A stretch of 64,000 nucleotides of DNA, taken from NCBI GenBank assembly GCA_964553795.1, contig CAZKMR010000007.1, forward strand, positions 1 through 64,000, given 5' to 3'. Below, one piece after another: positions 37,962-47,118 of the stretch (its first letter is position 1; every line of letters starts with the position of its first letter). This DNA comes from JADLHS01 sp964553795. GTDB taxonomy: Bacteria; Verrucomicrobiota; Verrucomicrobiia; Limisphaerales; JADLHS01. A model generated the notes under the pieces. It did no database searches. It had not been told where the DNA came from and worked only from the letters and a program-made list of their open reading frames with translations. The translations under genes and the position numbers were made by a program.

Positions 37962-38342
37962 ATGCCGCGCATCTTCATTTGCTTCATAATCCTGATGTCA
38001 GTCACGGGATGTGGCGAAGCTCCGTTTACCAAAGAGATGCGAGTTTTCCGGCAGACGGTTCAGGAACAGGTCGCGGCGGCAGAACTTGAACGCTGGGCCA
38101 CCAATTGCATCGCGACCGGGACGATTACTGAATCCGGCGTTCCCGCAGAAATTCGCCAGTTGATGCCCGAGGGAAAAGTGTTTCTTTCCGGCGAAATTGG
38201 CACATCCGACCGGATTGTTTTGTTTTGGACCGGCGGAGGGTTCGGTCACTGGGGAATTGCGGTTGGCATCCCCAACTATGAATGCACCCTCGGGACCGTG
38301 CAGACCCACTGGACCAACGGAATTTGGTTTTGGCACGAGTAG
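37962..38342 (+). CDS. Small lipoprotein
   Basis: The 126-residue protein has a lipoprotein signal (FIILMSVTGC). The mature part starts CGEAPFTKEMRVF and contains LERWATNCIATG and WTGGGFGHWGIAVGIPNYE. ATG 37962 was preferred to TTG 37950, which overlaps the upstream gene. No known family was recognised. It lies directly after the other lipoprotein and before a convergent SGNH hydrolase gene. Codon use matches the upstream gene, so the pair probably acts together. Confidence 0.65.
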   Translation: MPRIFICFIILMSVTGCGEAPFTKEMRVFRQTVQEQVAAAELERWATNCIATGTITESGVPAEIRQLMPEGKVFLSGEIGTSDRIVLFWTGGGFGHWGIAVGIPNYECTLGTVQTHWTNGIWFWHE

Positions 38343-38434
38343 AGCACCCGCTTGGGCCACGCGTCAAAAGCGTAGCGACGACTCTCTTCTGAGTGTCAGC
38401 CGATTAGTGAACACTCTTTCCCAACTGTGCGCGC

Positions 38435-40090
38435 TCACGGAGTAAAAGCGTTGGTCTGCGCTGGATGAGTCAATTCTCGCCGCAACAAATCCACGATTCC
38501 AGCGTAAATCGTTTCTGCCATGCGCTGCTGCCCTTCGATCGTGAAATGCACCAGATCGATGAAATACTCAGGTTTTCCATCCAGAGCGGGCTGCGTATCA
38601 ACGATGGCGATATCATTCTGCTGCGCCAGTTGCCGCACCATTTCCGCATGGGCAACGCACGCTTGCATCTGCCGGTTCAGCGAATGCTCCATCTGATGAT
38701 AGAATTGGATCAAGTCAGGGTCGCTCTGCGCGTTCACCGCCATCGAGTAGGTGGCCAGCACCAGTTTGACACCGTTGTCGCGGCAAGTGCGGATTAACTC
38801 CCGATAATCAGCCGCGTACTGTGAGGTCATGAAATTGGTATTCGCAGGCGCATTCCCGACCGTTCGCTCCGATAGTTGCCGCGCGTAACGCAGCATACGC
38901 CAGCGATACTCCGCGTTGGCGAGTAATGTTATGGGCCGGGGTTGAAAGCGAGGGGGCGGCAGCCTCGTACGAACGGGCGGCAGGGTCGCATCAAGCGACG
39001 AAAATTGGTTGAAGCCATGATACGAAATGATCAAATCCGGCTGTAACGGCAGGATTTGCCACGCGAGCCGGTCCAAATTCTCATGCAGGGTGATTCCGGG
39101 GATTCCGGCGTTGATGACTTCAATGGGGCGGTTCGGCGCCAGTCTTTCCCGAATCATTTGGGCGAGCAGTTCGCCCCAGGGCAACCAATCTCTCTCAATG
39201 GTGATCCCAAAGGTGGTGGATTCCCCCAACAGCACAACGCGATACGCATCGCCCTTTTCGGCCGTGAGGTCCGCGCCGCGAAAGCCAAAGTTGTTGAGCC
39301 GAATTTCCGCTTCGCAAAAGCGAACGGTAAAATTGGATTTCAATACTCCCAGGGAATCATGCCCGGCTGTTTTCACGTACGCGGTGCGAAAAAAATTACC
39401 GCCTTGTTCCTGAAAATGCGTCATCCACCGCGTAAACGCGGCAGGATCTCGTTTGAAGGTCTCGTAGGTATAAGCCCGGTCCGCCGCCCGAGGCACTTTC
39501 TGTTCCCTGCTCCCGAAGCTCAAGAGCGCATCTACCAGCCACAACCCCGGCAGAAACATCGCCACCGTGGTGACTAGCATCAGTCCCCACTTCGGAACGC
39601 GCACCGTTAGATTGGCCGTGAACGCCAAGGCGGTCAGCCCGACCAAGCTGAGCAGGAAAATCCAGTAGTCATTCGCAAAATAGGCGGTCAGCAAAAAAAT
39701 CACTCCACCCACACCAGCCCAGCAGAAGCTCAGTGTTCGCCAGGACCAAAGCGACACGCGGCCAGGTTCGCGATTGAGTAACCATAGCCCCATTGCGTTC
39801 AAGGTGGCGATGAATCCGTAGTAGTAATCCCATGGGTGCGAACCGAAGACCAAAAACCATTGCAGTGCGAGGGAGAGAATAAACCCGATTATCAACCGAC
39901 TCTTAGGATACGATTGGTCCCGCGGGGAGCGGCGTAGCGTTTCGGTGGCGGCGAGCAAGACCAGCAGGCTCTGTGCTGTTGCGGGGTAAATCGGCGCTTG
40001 CACCATCCAAACCAAGCCGCCCGCCAAAATCAGGCAGCACAAACTTCCAACCCGCTGCAACCAGTTGATAACGCCGCCAGATTCAAGCAT
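38435..40090 (-). CDS. Membrane SGNH/GDSL-type hydrolase
   Basis: The 551-residue protein has about six N-terminal TM helices (residues 10-205) and a C-terminal periplasmic SGNH domain. Visible blocks are VVLLGESTTFG (block I Ser), NAGIPGIT (block II Gly), ISYHGFNQ (block III Asn) and DLVHFT with the catalytic Asp-x-x-His pair near the end. This layout is that of membrane-anchored esterases or acyltransferase-like proteins modifying cell-surface glycans, but the substrate is unknown. It is convergent with the lipoprotein pair. Confidence 0.85.
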   Translation of the reverse strand: MLESGGVINWLQRVGSLCCLILAGGLVWMVQAPIYPATAQSLLVLLAATETLRRSPRDQSYPKSRLIIGFILSLALQWFLVFGSHPWDYYYGFIATLNAMGLWLLNREPGRVSLWSWRTLSFCWAGVGGVIFLLTAYFANDYWIFLLSLVGLTALAFTANLTVRVPKWGLMLVTTVAMFLPGLWLVDALLSFGSREQKVPRAADRAYTYETFKRDPAAFTRWMTHFQEQGGNFFRTAYVKTAGHDSLGVLKSNFTVRFCEAEIRLNNFGFRGADLTAEKGDAYRVVLLGESTTFGITIERDWLPWGELLAQMIRERLAPNRPIEVINAGIPGITLHENLDRLAWQILPLQPDLIISYHGFNQFSSLDATLPPVRTRLPPPRFQPRPITLLANAEYRWRMLRYARQLSERTVGNAPANTNFMTSQYAADYRELIRTCRDNGVKLVLATYSMAVNAQSDPDLIQFYHQMEHSLNRQMQACVAHAEMVRQLAQQNDIAIVDTQPALDGKPEYFIDLVHFTIEGQQRMAETIYAGIVDLLRRELTHPAQTNAFTP

Positions 40091-40301
40091 CGCGACGACT
40101 ATAAACCAAATCGAGTTTGGGAAATCGAGCCTCGGTTGAGATTATCCGCCTGCGGGGCAAACGCACCTTGATGGCGCGGCAGCACCTGGATTCCATTTCA
40201 CACTTTCTGCGCCGGAATATTCCGCGGAACGGGCCATTGCAAAAAGGCGACTCGGGGCGGGTGGACCAACAGAGCACAGTCCGCTTTATCATCCAAAGGT
40301 T

Positions 40302-40592
40302 TTACTTTTCCAAACCGCCAGGGGCTTCGGGACTTGGCGTCTCCATCTCCCGCGCGAGTTGTCGGGCCACTTGCTGAATCACGTTCGCGTCCGGATAATT
40401 TGGGTCGGAGATGAGAGCTTTGGCGCGGGTGATCTGGTCAGCCCGGATCTCCGGCGTGTCGGTCAGTTTCTTGGACAAAGCTCGGGCCGCGTTGAAATCA
40501 GTGGCCTCGGAATGCTTTGCCGGCGGGTGGGTGCGCTCGGGGCGCGCACTTGGAGTTGCGCCGGCGATATCGCATTGGGGATTAACTTTCAT
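40302..40592 (-). CDS. FlgM-like anti-sigma-factor family small protein
   Basis: The 96-residue protein is largely polar with a disordered first half. The second half (IRADQITRAKALISDPNYPD then NVIQQVARQLARE) has the two-helix pattern of the FlgM C-terminus, in which a helix with RAK/RA is followed by a short loop and a helix ending in a small hydrophobic pattern. No flagellar or sigma-28 gene lies in the window. The match rests on pattern alone, so the role as an anti-sigma factor is tentative. Confidence 0.5.
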   Translation of the reverse strand: MKVNPQCDIAGATPSARPERTHPPAKHSEATDFNAARALSKKLTDTPEIRADQITRAKALISDPNYPDANVIQQVARQLAREMETPSPEAPGGLEK

Positions 40593-41332
40593 GTAACTCG
40601 AATTCTATTAACCCTTACAGCATCGGCGGCCAGAGAGCGAACTTAACTATTTCCCCGCGCCTGTGAATGCGGAGAGTATTCCGTAGTTTCCGCAATACCA
40701 ACAGTAACGCTGAAGTGACGCCGCAAAACGAAGGATGGGCCAAATCGAAGCTGACTCATTCATGGAGCAGTTTGTTGAAGATGCTTGATGTCACCGACAA
40801 CCGCAGTGGGCCGACGCTCTCCACATCGAGACCCACTGCGGCTGCGGTGATTGCATCATTGGCTCCCCGCATCGACGACGCGATGCCATCCCCTATGTGC
40901 CGAATCAATGCAAAAGCCGGTCATCAGCTTGATCCGGATTGAACCCTAGTAAGCACTCCTTGTTAACGGGCCGCGCTATACGGCAACCTGCCGGCGCCAC
41001 GACGCGCTCTCTGGAAACTACTTGCCGCACTGATGATGTCGGATTTCGAAGCAGGCAACGCGGTGTGGTAATCCCGCATCGGCCATCGAATTCGACGGGC
41101 AATCTTTTAACCAAGCGAACGCCGAACTCACAGCTAGACCTTGGTATAAAATTGCTATTTTCAGGCAAAATGTTTCCCGAACGTGGAGCCAATTCCCGCC
41201 ATCCTTTTCGCATTGGTCCATCCAGACTCAGAACAAGATCGCCCACTTCCCCAGCGGGTAATTCGCTTTCCTCAATCTGGTTTGCCGTTTTCCGGGATAG
41301 CCTTCGCCTCGGCCAACATTTATTTTTCACTC
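40593..41332. other. Gene-poor stretch upstream of the LarA-family gene
   Basis: The 740 bases have short ORFs on both strands with no recognisable motif or codon bias. Part of 41183-41332 is open in frame with the LarA-family gene but reads like non-coding sequence. No RNA gene, repeat or insertion sequence was seen. Confidence 0.55.
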
Positions 41333-42619
41333 GTGCAGCGAACTCCATTACAAATCGGGTCGGTTGGTCATACGTTGAGCGAAACGCAAGTCGCCCAATT
41401 GGTCGCACAGGCTTTGACGGTGCCTGATTACGAGAACCGGCGCGTGCTGCTGATCGTTCCGGATCACACGCGCACCGCGCCCGTGGGGTTGTTGTTCAAA
41501 ACCATTTTTGCCCAGATTGGCGCGGTGACAAAAGAACTCGACGTACTCGTGGCGTTGGGCACGCATCCGCCCATGAGCGAGGAGGCCATTTGCCAGCGCC
41601 TCGAAATTTCGGTGGAACAACATCGTCACGAATACCAAAAAGTCCGCTTCTTCAACCATGAATGGAATAATCCGGCGGCGCTGCAGGAAATCGGCACGCT
41701 GACAACCAAGGACGTGCAGGAATTGACCGGCGGCTTGTTCGCGATGGATGTGCCTGTCGAAATCAACAAACTGGTGTTTAACTACGACCAGATCATCATC
41801 GTCGGTCCGGTGTTTCCGCATGAAGTGGTCGGGTTTTCCGGCGGCAATAAATATCTCTTTCCTGGCGTGGGCGGGCCGAAAATTCTGAACTTCTTTCATT
41901 GGCTCGGCGCTGTGGTGACGAATCCCATGATCATCGGTAACAAATGGACGCCCGTACGCAAAGTGGTGGACCGCGCCGGGGCGTTGGTGCCGGTACGCAA
42001 AGCCTGTTTCTGCATGGTGGTGGCGCCCGACAAATCTCTCGTCGGCTTGACCTACGGTTCGCCCGAACAGGCGTGGGACGCCGCCAGTGAATTGTCGCGC
42101 GAGGTTCATATCGTTTACAAGGATCGGCCATTCAAAACGGTACTCTCCAAAATGCCGCCGATGTATGACGACCTCTGGGTTGCGGGCAAAGGCATGTACA
42201 AACTTGAACCCGTGGTGGCTGACGGCGGCGAACTCATCATCTACGCGCCGCATGTGACGGAAATCTCCGTCACGCACGGCAAGACGATTGAAGCCATCGG
42301 CTATCATTGCCGGGACTATTTTTTGCAGCAGTGGGACAAATTCAAAAATTATCCCTGGGGCGTGCTGGCGCATAGCACGCACGTGCGCGGTATCGGCACA
42401 TTCGAGAATGGTGTGGAACGATGCCGGATTCAGGTCACGTTGGCCACCGGTATCCCGGAATCCATTTGTCGCAAAATCAATCTTGGTTATCGCGACCCCA
42501 AAACGATCCGCGAGGAAGACTTCATAAATCGGGAGGAGGAAGGCGTGTTATTCGTGCCCAAAGCCGGTGAGATGCTTTTTCACTTGAAGCAGCAGCCGAA
42601 ATGGGCGGGCGGCGCATAA
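41333..42619 (+). CDS. LarA-family (DUF2088) nickel-dependent racemase-like protein
   Basis: The product has 428 residues from GTG 41333; an in-frame GTG at 41183 would add 50 residues of poor quality. The family motif set includes LLIVPDHTRTAP, VALGTHPPMSEEAI (active-site His region), VVGFSGGNKYLFPGVGG with the conserved Lys of the nickel-pincer site, and APHVTEISVTHGK. LarA proteins racemise alpha-hydroxy acids such as lactate with a Ni-pincer nucleotide cofactor made by LarB, LarC and LarE, none of which is encoded here. The substrate is therefore unknown. It is convergent with a small hypothetical gene across a hairpin. Confidence 0.85.
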   Translation: MQRTPLQIGSVGHTLSETQVAQLVAQALTVPDYENRRVLLIVPDHTRTAPVGLLFKTIFAQIGAVTKELDVLVALGTHPPMSEEAICQRLEISVEQHRHEYQKVRFFNHEWNNPAALQEIGTLTTKDVQELTGGLFAMDVPVEINKLVFNYDQIIIVGPVFPHEVVGFSGGNKYLFPGVGGPKILNFFHWLGAVVTNPMIIGNKWTPVRKVVDRAGALVPVRKACFCMVVAPDKSLVGLTYGSPEQAWDAASELSREVHIVYKDRPFKTVLSKMPPMYDDLWVAGKGMYKLEPVVADGGELIIYAPHVTEISVTHGKTIEAIGYHCRDYFLQQWDKFKNYPWGVLAHSTHVRGIGTFENGVERCRIQVTLATGIPESICRKINLGYRDPKTIREEDFINREEEGVLFVPKAGEMLFHLKQQPKWAGGA

Positions 42620-42620
42620 C

Positions 42621-42641
42621 ACCGGCTCTATTCAAGCCGGT
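42621..42641. terminator. Hairpin between convergent genes (possible bidirectional terminator)
   Basis: ACCGGCT and AGCCGGT pair perfectly around the 7-base loop CTATTCA. The hairpin begins just after the larA-like stop and overlaps the stop of the small minus-strand gene. A T-tract is missing, so termination strength is uncertain. Confidence 0.5.
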
Positions 42642-42865
42642 AGCGACGTCTGGGAGTCGGCATCAATCGGCACGGCGAATTCTTCGTTGAATTCGCGCCC
42701 GGTAAACTTGATGGCGACTTGCGCGCCGTGGATGGAATGTTCCCGGGCAAAATCAATGGCGCGCCGGGTATGACGGAAATCGTAGGCACGCATCGGATCT
42801 GCCGTCCAATTCCCCAGACTTCGCAAATACAGCTGCGTCCGGGCATGCTGCAAAAGGATTTTCAT
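42632..42865 (-). CDS. Small conserved hypothetical protein
   Basis: The 77-residue protein reads MKILLQHARTQLYLRSL, GNWTADPMRAYDFRHTRRAI then EFNEEFAVPIDAD. The pattern of a beta strand, TADPM(A/R)AYDF and a helix rich in Arg/His recurs in Verrucomicrobia small proteins (recalled). There is no signal peptide. ATG 42865 was chosen; a GTG at 42937 would add 24 residues. No function is assigned. Confidence 0.6.
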   Translation of the reverse strand: MKILLQHARTQLYLRSLGNWTADPMRAYDFRHTRRAIDFAREHSIHGAQVAIKFTGREFNEEFAVPIDADSQTSLPA

Positions 42866-43060
42866 GGTCGTATGGACTTTCGTTGTCGAACCGGGCAATC
42901 CGAACGCAAGCCCGACCTGACGCAAGAGTTCGCCCACTTTCCGACCGGCGTGCGCGGCCTACAAGCCGAAGTTATTGGAAGATGTTCACGAATTACTAAC
43001 GTGTCCCGTGTCCCCGCCGCGCGGCCAAATTCATCCATTGCCAGTTGTGATGAGGACGAC

Positions 43061-43564
43061 TCATGCCGCCGCCACGTTCATCTGCTGGATTTCCTTCCAC
43101 ATTGGTGCCAGGTCGATGTCTGCCAATGCTTGCACCTTGACCTCGACCGGCTTGCGCAGCGTCATCGCGCGTCGTAACCAGCCACGTGCCGCGGGAAAAT
43201 CGCCCAATTGACACTCATAACAGGCGAGGTTGTAAGGTATTGTTTCGTCATCGGAAAATCGATCGGCAGCGGGCCGTAACAAATCCCGCGCCTCGCGCGT
43301 GCGTTTCAATTCATGCAACGCATAGGAACGATGAATCCAACCGAAAACACATTCGGGGGCGCGCTCGATCATGGCTGCGGCAATGCCGACGCAATCTTCC
43401 CAACACTTCAATTGCGCCAACACACTCCAACGCACCGCCAATACTTCGAGTCTTCCCTGCTCTCCAGCGGCAATGTGGTCCAACTCGGCGAGTGCCTCAG
43501 GGCAGTTGCCTAGTTCGAGCCAGCCTTCCGCGGCGCTCAAATGATGCGAGTCAGGTGGTTGCAT
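43061..43564 (-). CDS. TPR-repeat protein
   Basis: The 167-residue protein consists of TPR-type helical repeats: AEGWLELGNCPEALAELDHI, LAVRWSVLAQLKCWEDCVGI, WIHRSYALHELKRTREARDL and YNLACYECQLGDFPAARGWL. It ends near PMWKEIQQMNVAAA. It has no signal peptide, so a cytoplasmic scaffold is likely. The partner cannot be named. Confidence 0.85.
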   Translation of the reverse strand: MQPPDSHHLSAAEGWLELGNCPEALAELDHIAAGEQGRLEVLAVRWSVLAQLKCWEDCVGIAAAMIERAPECVFGWIHRSYALHELKRTREARDLLRPAADRFSDDETIPYNLACYECQLGDFPAARGWLRRAMTLRKPVEVKVQALADIDLAPMWKEIQQMNVAAA

Positions 43565-43706
43565 ACTGCCAGTGGCTTGAGACGCATTAGGTTCGGTGCG
43601 ACAGTCGGATTCTGACTTGTTGAGAATCTAATTCAAGTCCGCGGTGCCGCCTGTGCGTCACTGAACGCATTCTTCACGAGCACTCCTTTAACGCCACGTA
43701 ACATCG

Positions 43707-45518
43707 TCACCGAGTTGTTGGCGCTGATGGCTGCGGAACTGAAATGGTGTGCTTCCCCGCCGCAAGCTGGATTACGACGCGACCTTTGTTTTCGCCCAGT
43801 GAGATGGGTTTGCCGGACGAAAGTTTGACGCTGGCCAGATTCTTGGTCGGCACGTGAAACTCGGCCACGCTATTCGACGGAACTTCGATCGTAGCCACCC
43901 AGGCACGGTTTAGCACCGCTTCAACGCGCAGATGAATCGGCCCTTTCGGCGTTGGCAATTTGACCCGCGCGAATTCCAGGCTTGCGAGTTGCGGGCGCAC
44001 TCGGAAACGCGCAAACCCCGGCGCCAACGGCTCAATCCCCATCAAACTGCGCGGAATGAGATTCGCCGGCGCCGCGCCCCACGCGTGATTCCAATCGAGA
44101 TTCGGCTTCAGCGTTGGATCCCATGCTTCGAGCGTGATGGTCGAGCCAAGTTTCTCCGACATGTTGCGCCAGGAACGCAGTTGATTGGTGGTGAGCAACG
44201 ACAACGCGTATTCCGCTTCGCCGGCCTCGTAGAGCGCCTCAAGTAAAAATTGCGCGCCATAGACACTGCACGCCATGCCGCGCGACTTGAGGAATGCAGC
44301 GACGCGCGGCACGCGGTCCGGCGGCACCAAGCCCAATGCCAACGGAATAAAATTCGCATGCGCCGCGGCGTGTTCACTCCGCACCGCGCTGTCCGGTTGC
44401 AGCCCATCCACGTAACAACCGCGGGATTCGTCCCACAACCGTTCGTTGACGGTTTGAAAAGTCGTTCGCGCCAGGGCGGCAAATTCCTCCGCGTCCGCCG
44501 AGCGCCCGAGATGCCGGGCAATTTTCTCAAGCAAGTGCAGCGCGTGAAAATGAAATGCCGTCACGACCGTCTTGGCTTCCATTTTCATGTCGTAACCGTC
44601 GCGTTCGCCCGCCGGCCAATCCACGATGTCTTCCAGTCCGGGCGCCCGACCGCGCGACAAGTATCCGCGCAACAATCCGTCGGGCGTGCGGCGTTCGATC
44701 ATGGCGCGTCCCTTGAGCGTGTCGTAATGCCGCCGCAGGGAGGCATCGTCGCCGGACCAGAGAAAATCCAACCAGCCGAGCATGACCGATTGCAGCCGCC
44801 ATTCCGTGGGCCAGGTCGGATTATCCAACAAATACTCATGCGTGAGTCGAGCCATATCATAACGATCATCCACGCAGTAATGCGCCAGTTGATTGATCAA
44901 GGCGTCGGCTTCGTAAGGCTTGCGCTCGCGATCCCCATCCACATACAAGCCGAGGAACGAGGTGGCCTTGATGCTGTATTTGCACAATTCCCAAACGCCG
45001 TTCAGTTCGGGGCTGGACGAAGTGAACGCTGAATCTTCCGCATCGAACGGAATCGCCCACGACCGGCGGCGCACCTGCGCCACGTCAAATCCTACGGGCC
45101 CATTCTCGATTTCCACATAGCGAAACGGCATGACTTCCGCCATTCCCTCCGGACGATCCAGCCATCCGGATTGCATCCATCCGGGCGGCGCCCACGTCAG
45201 CGTCGGACTCACCGTTTGACCGGGGACAAGTGCAATTTCGTGCCGCTGATAACGCACTGTGCCTCCGGGCGAACGGTTCACCGTCTGCGGATCGGTCAGC
45301 GCCTCCCCAAGATGAACGGTCACTTTCGCCGGGGTCAGATTGGTCGGCGCAGTCACTTCGACGTTGCCGAATGCCGCCTGGCCAAAATCAACGAACCAAT
45401 GGCCGTTGGTGATCCGTTTCACCGCGACCGGCGCCTCCAGCGTCGGATACACAGGGGTGCGCGGTTGACTGAACGCGATTCCCGAAAGCAGAACAATGAA
45501 CAAGATCAAACAGCGCAT
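43707..45518 (-). CDS. GH78-like alpha-L-rhamnosidase
   Basis: The 603-residue secreted enzyme has a signal peptide (CLILFIVLLSGIAFS). The region YVDGDRERKPYEADAL corresponds to the catalytic acid loop of GH78 (D-G/C-x-R-E-R). ITLEAWDPTLKPNLDWNHAW matches the C-terminal catalytic-base region. The fold is an (alpha/alpha)6 barrel flanked by beta domains. It would release alpha-L-rhamnose from a polysaccharide or glycoside; the sequence does not set the linkage. It is divergent from the GH88/105 gene. ATG 45518 was chosen over a TTG at 45539. Confidence 0.88.
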   Translation of the reverse strand: MRCLILFIVLLSGIAFSQPRTPVYPTLEAPVAVKRITNGHWFVDFGQAAFGNVEVTAPTNLTPAKVTVHLGEALTDPQTVNRSPGGTVRYQRHEIALVPGQTVSPTLTWAPPGWMQSGWLDRPEGMAEVMPFRYVEIENGPVGFDVAQVRRRSWAIPFDAEDSAFTSSSPELNGVWELCKYSIKATSFLGLYVDGDRERKPYEADALINQLAHYCVDDRYDMARLTHEYLLDNPTWPTEWRLQSVMLGWLDFLWSGDDASLRRHYDTLKGRAMIERRTPDGLLRGYLSRGRAPGLEDIVDWPAGERDGYDMKMEAKTVVTAFHFHALHLLEKIARHLGRSADAEEFAALARTTFQTVNERLWDESRGCYVDGLQPDSAVRSEHAAAHANFIPLALGLVPPDRVPRVAAFLKSRGMACSVYGAQFLLEALYEAGEAEYALSLLTTNQLRSWRNMSEKLGSTITLEAWDPTLKPNLDWNHAWGAAPANLIPRSLMGIEPLAPGFARFRVRPQLASLEFARVKLPTPKGPIHLRVEAVLNRAWVATIEVPSNSVAEFHVPTKNLASVKLSSGKPISLGENKGRVVIQLAAGKHTISVPQPSAPTTR

Positions 45519-45726
45519 GGAAAAATGAGTTGGTGTCAATGCTGCGCCAAATTATCGTTCGCGCTGAGACGGTCAAACCTTTATCCAACTTTACTCTTTC
45601 GGGTAGTTGGTTCAGTGCGTCTCTCCGGTTAGTATCGCAACATCGCCTTGTGCCGCATCCGCTGCGGCCTGCGGTAAGCCCGCAGGTTGCGCCAGACCAT
45701 TAGTCGAACAGCCGAACCTATTGCCC

Positions 45727-46965
45727 ATGAAGTTAACACTGCCGCCCACCGCACCCACTGGCACTTGGCCTGCCGTTTGGCTGCTCTTCATTCTGGTTGC
45801 GTTGGTCTCCTGCACCACACCGGAAACCAAATCCGCGGCCAAACCGCCGCCGCCGGATGAATTAAGCGCCCGCATTCCCGCCGTGTTCGAGTTTGCCGTC
45901 GCGCAATACGAATGGTTGCTGCCGCAAATTCAGAATGATTCCCGCCTGCCACGTTCTTTTGAAAACAATCGCCGCCGCATGGTCGGACCAAAAGACTGGA
46001 CGAGTGGCTTTTTCCCCGGGGCGCTGTGGTATCTCTACGAATACACCAATGATCCCAAGTGGAAAGTTGCGGCGCACGACTACACCACTCGACTCGAGCC
46101 GATCAAAGATTTTCGCGACCATCACGACGTCGGCTTCATGCTCGGGTGCAGCTACGGCAATGGCTACCGGCTCACCGGCGACCCGGCGTATCGCGCCGTG
46201 TTGATTCAGGGCGCGCGCTCACTGGCCACACGCTTCAAACCGGAAGTCGGCGCGATTCGTTCCTGGGATTTTGGCCGATGGAAGTATCCCGTCATCGTGG
46301 ACAACATGATGAATCTGGAATTACTCACCTGGGCGGCGCGCGAATCGGGCGAAACGCAATTACACGAGATTGCGCGGCAACACGCCGACAAAACCCGGCA
46401 GCATCATTTTCGTCCCGACGGCAGCAGTTATCATCTCGTGGATTATGATCCCGCCACTGGCACGGTGCTGAAGAAACAAACCGTGCAAGGCTTCGCCGAC
46501 AACTCGGCGTGGGCGCGCGGTCAGGCGTGGGGATTGTATGGTTTCACCATGATGTACCGCGAAACGCGTCAGCCGGAGTACCTCGCCCAGGCGGGAAGCA
46601 TCGCCCGGTTCATTTTGAATCACCCACGCCTGCCGGCAGACAAAATTCCGTATTGGGACTTCGATGCGCCAAACATTCCCGACGCCCCCCGCGATACCTC
46701 CGCGGCTGCCATCATGGCGGCGGCGTTGCTAGAACTTGAGGGCTTCGTGTCGCCGGCATTCGGCCGGCAATGTCGTGAACTCGCCCGGCAACAATTACTG
46801 TCACTCTCCGCGCCACCCTACCTCGGCACGGTTGGCGCCAACGGCGGCTTCTTGTTAAATCACGCGGTGGGACACATCCCGGAGAAACACGAAATTGACG
46901 TGCCCATCATCTATGCCGATTACTATTTTCTCGAAGCCCTGTTGCGTTATCGGAACAAAAACTGA
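45727..46965 (+). CDS. GH88/GH105-type unsaturated uronyl hydrolase (lipoprotein)
   Basis: The 412-residue enzyme has a lipobox, LVSC (Cys near residue 25), so it is a periplasm-facing lipoprotein. Asp134 in HHDVGFMLG and Asp192 in VDNMMNLELLTWAA match the two catalytic Asp of unsaturated glucuronyl hydrolases, which act by hydration of the 4,5-double bond left by polysaccharide lyases. Other family motifs are WARGQAWGLYGF and PYWDFDAPNIPDAPRDTSA. ATG 45727 gives a proper lipoprotein signal. An inverted repeat (CCAACT at 45585-45590, AGTTGG at 45605-45610) lies in the divergent promoter region shared with the GH78 gene. Confidence 0.9.
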   Translation: MKLTLPPTAPTGTWPAVWLLFILVALVSCTTPETKSAAKPPPPDELSARIPAVFEFAVAQYEWLLPQIQNDSRLPRSFENNRRRMVGPKDWTSGFFPGALWYLYEYTNDPKWKVAAHDYTTRLEPIKDFRDHHDVGFMLGCSYGNGYRLTGDPAYRAVLIQGARSLATRFKPEVGAIRSWDFGRWKYPVIVDNMMNLELLTWAARESGETQLHEIARQHADKTRQHHFRPDGSSYHLVDYDPATGTVLKKQTVQGFADNSAWARGQAWGLYGFTMMYRETRQPEYLAQAGSIARFILNHPRLPADKIPYWDFDAPNIPDAPRDTSAAAIMAAALLELEGFVSPAFGRQCRELARQQLLSLSAPPYLGTVGANGGFLLNHAVGHIPEKHEIDVPIIYADYYFLEALLRYRNKN

Positions 46966-47118
46966 CCTGACACCGATGCGGGATAAGCTCCGCTGAGTTT
47001 CGCGTGCGCAACGCAGCGTTTGCCCCGCATTGTCACCTCAATCGCCCGTCCGGCCAATACCCCGAATGGGTAGTTTCTTCGATCGCCTGAAGCGGCTAAG
47101 CTAAGTCGCAAATTCATT

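Noticed and set aside
40905..41408. Minus-strand ORF in the gene-poor stretch
   Set aside because: It overlaps the LarA-family gene and has no motif or codon bias.
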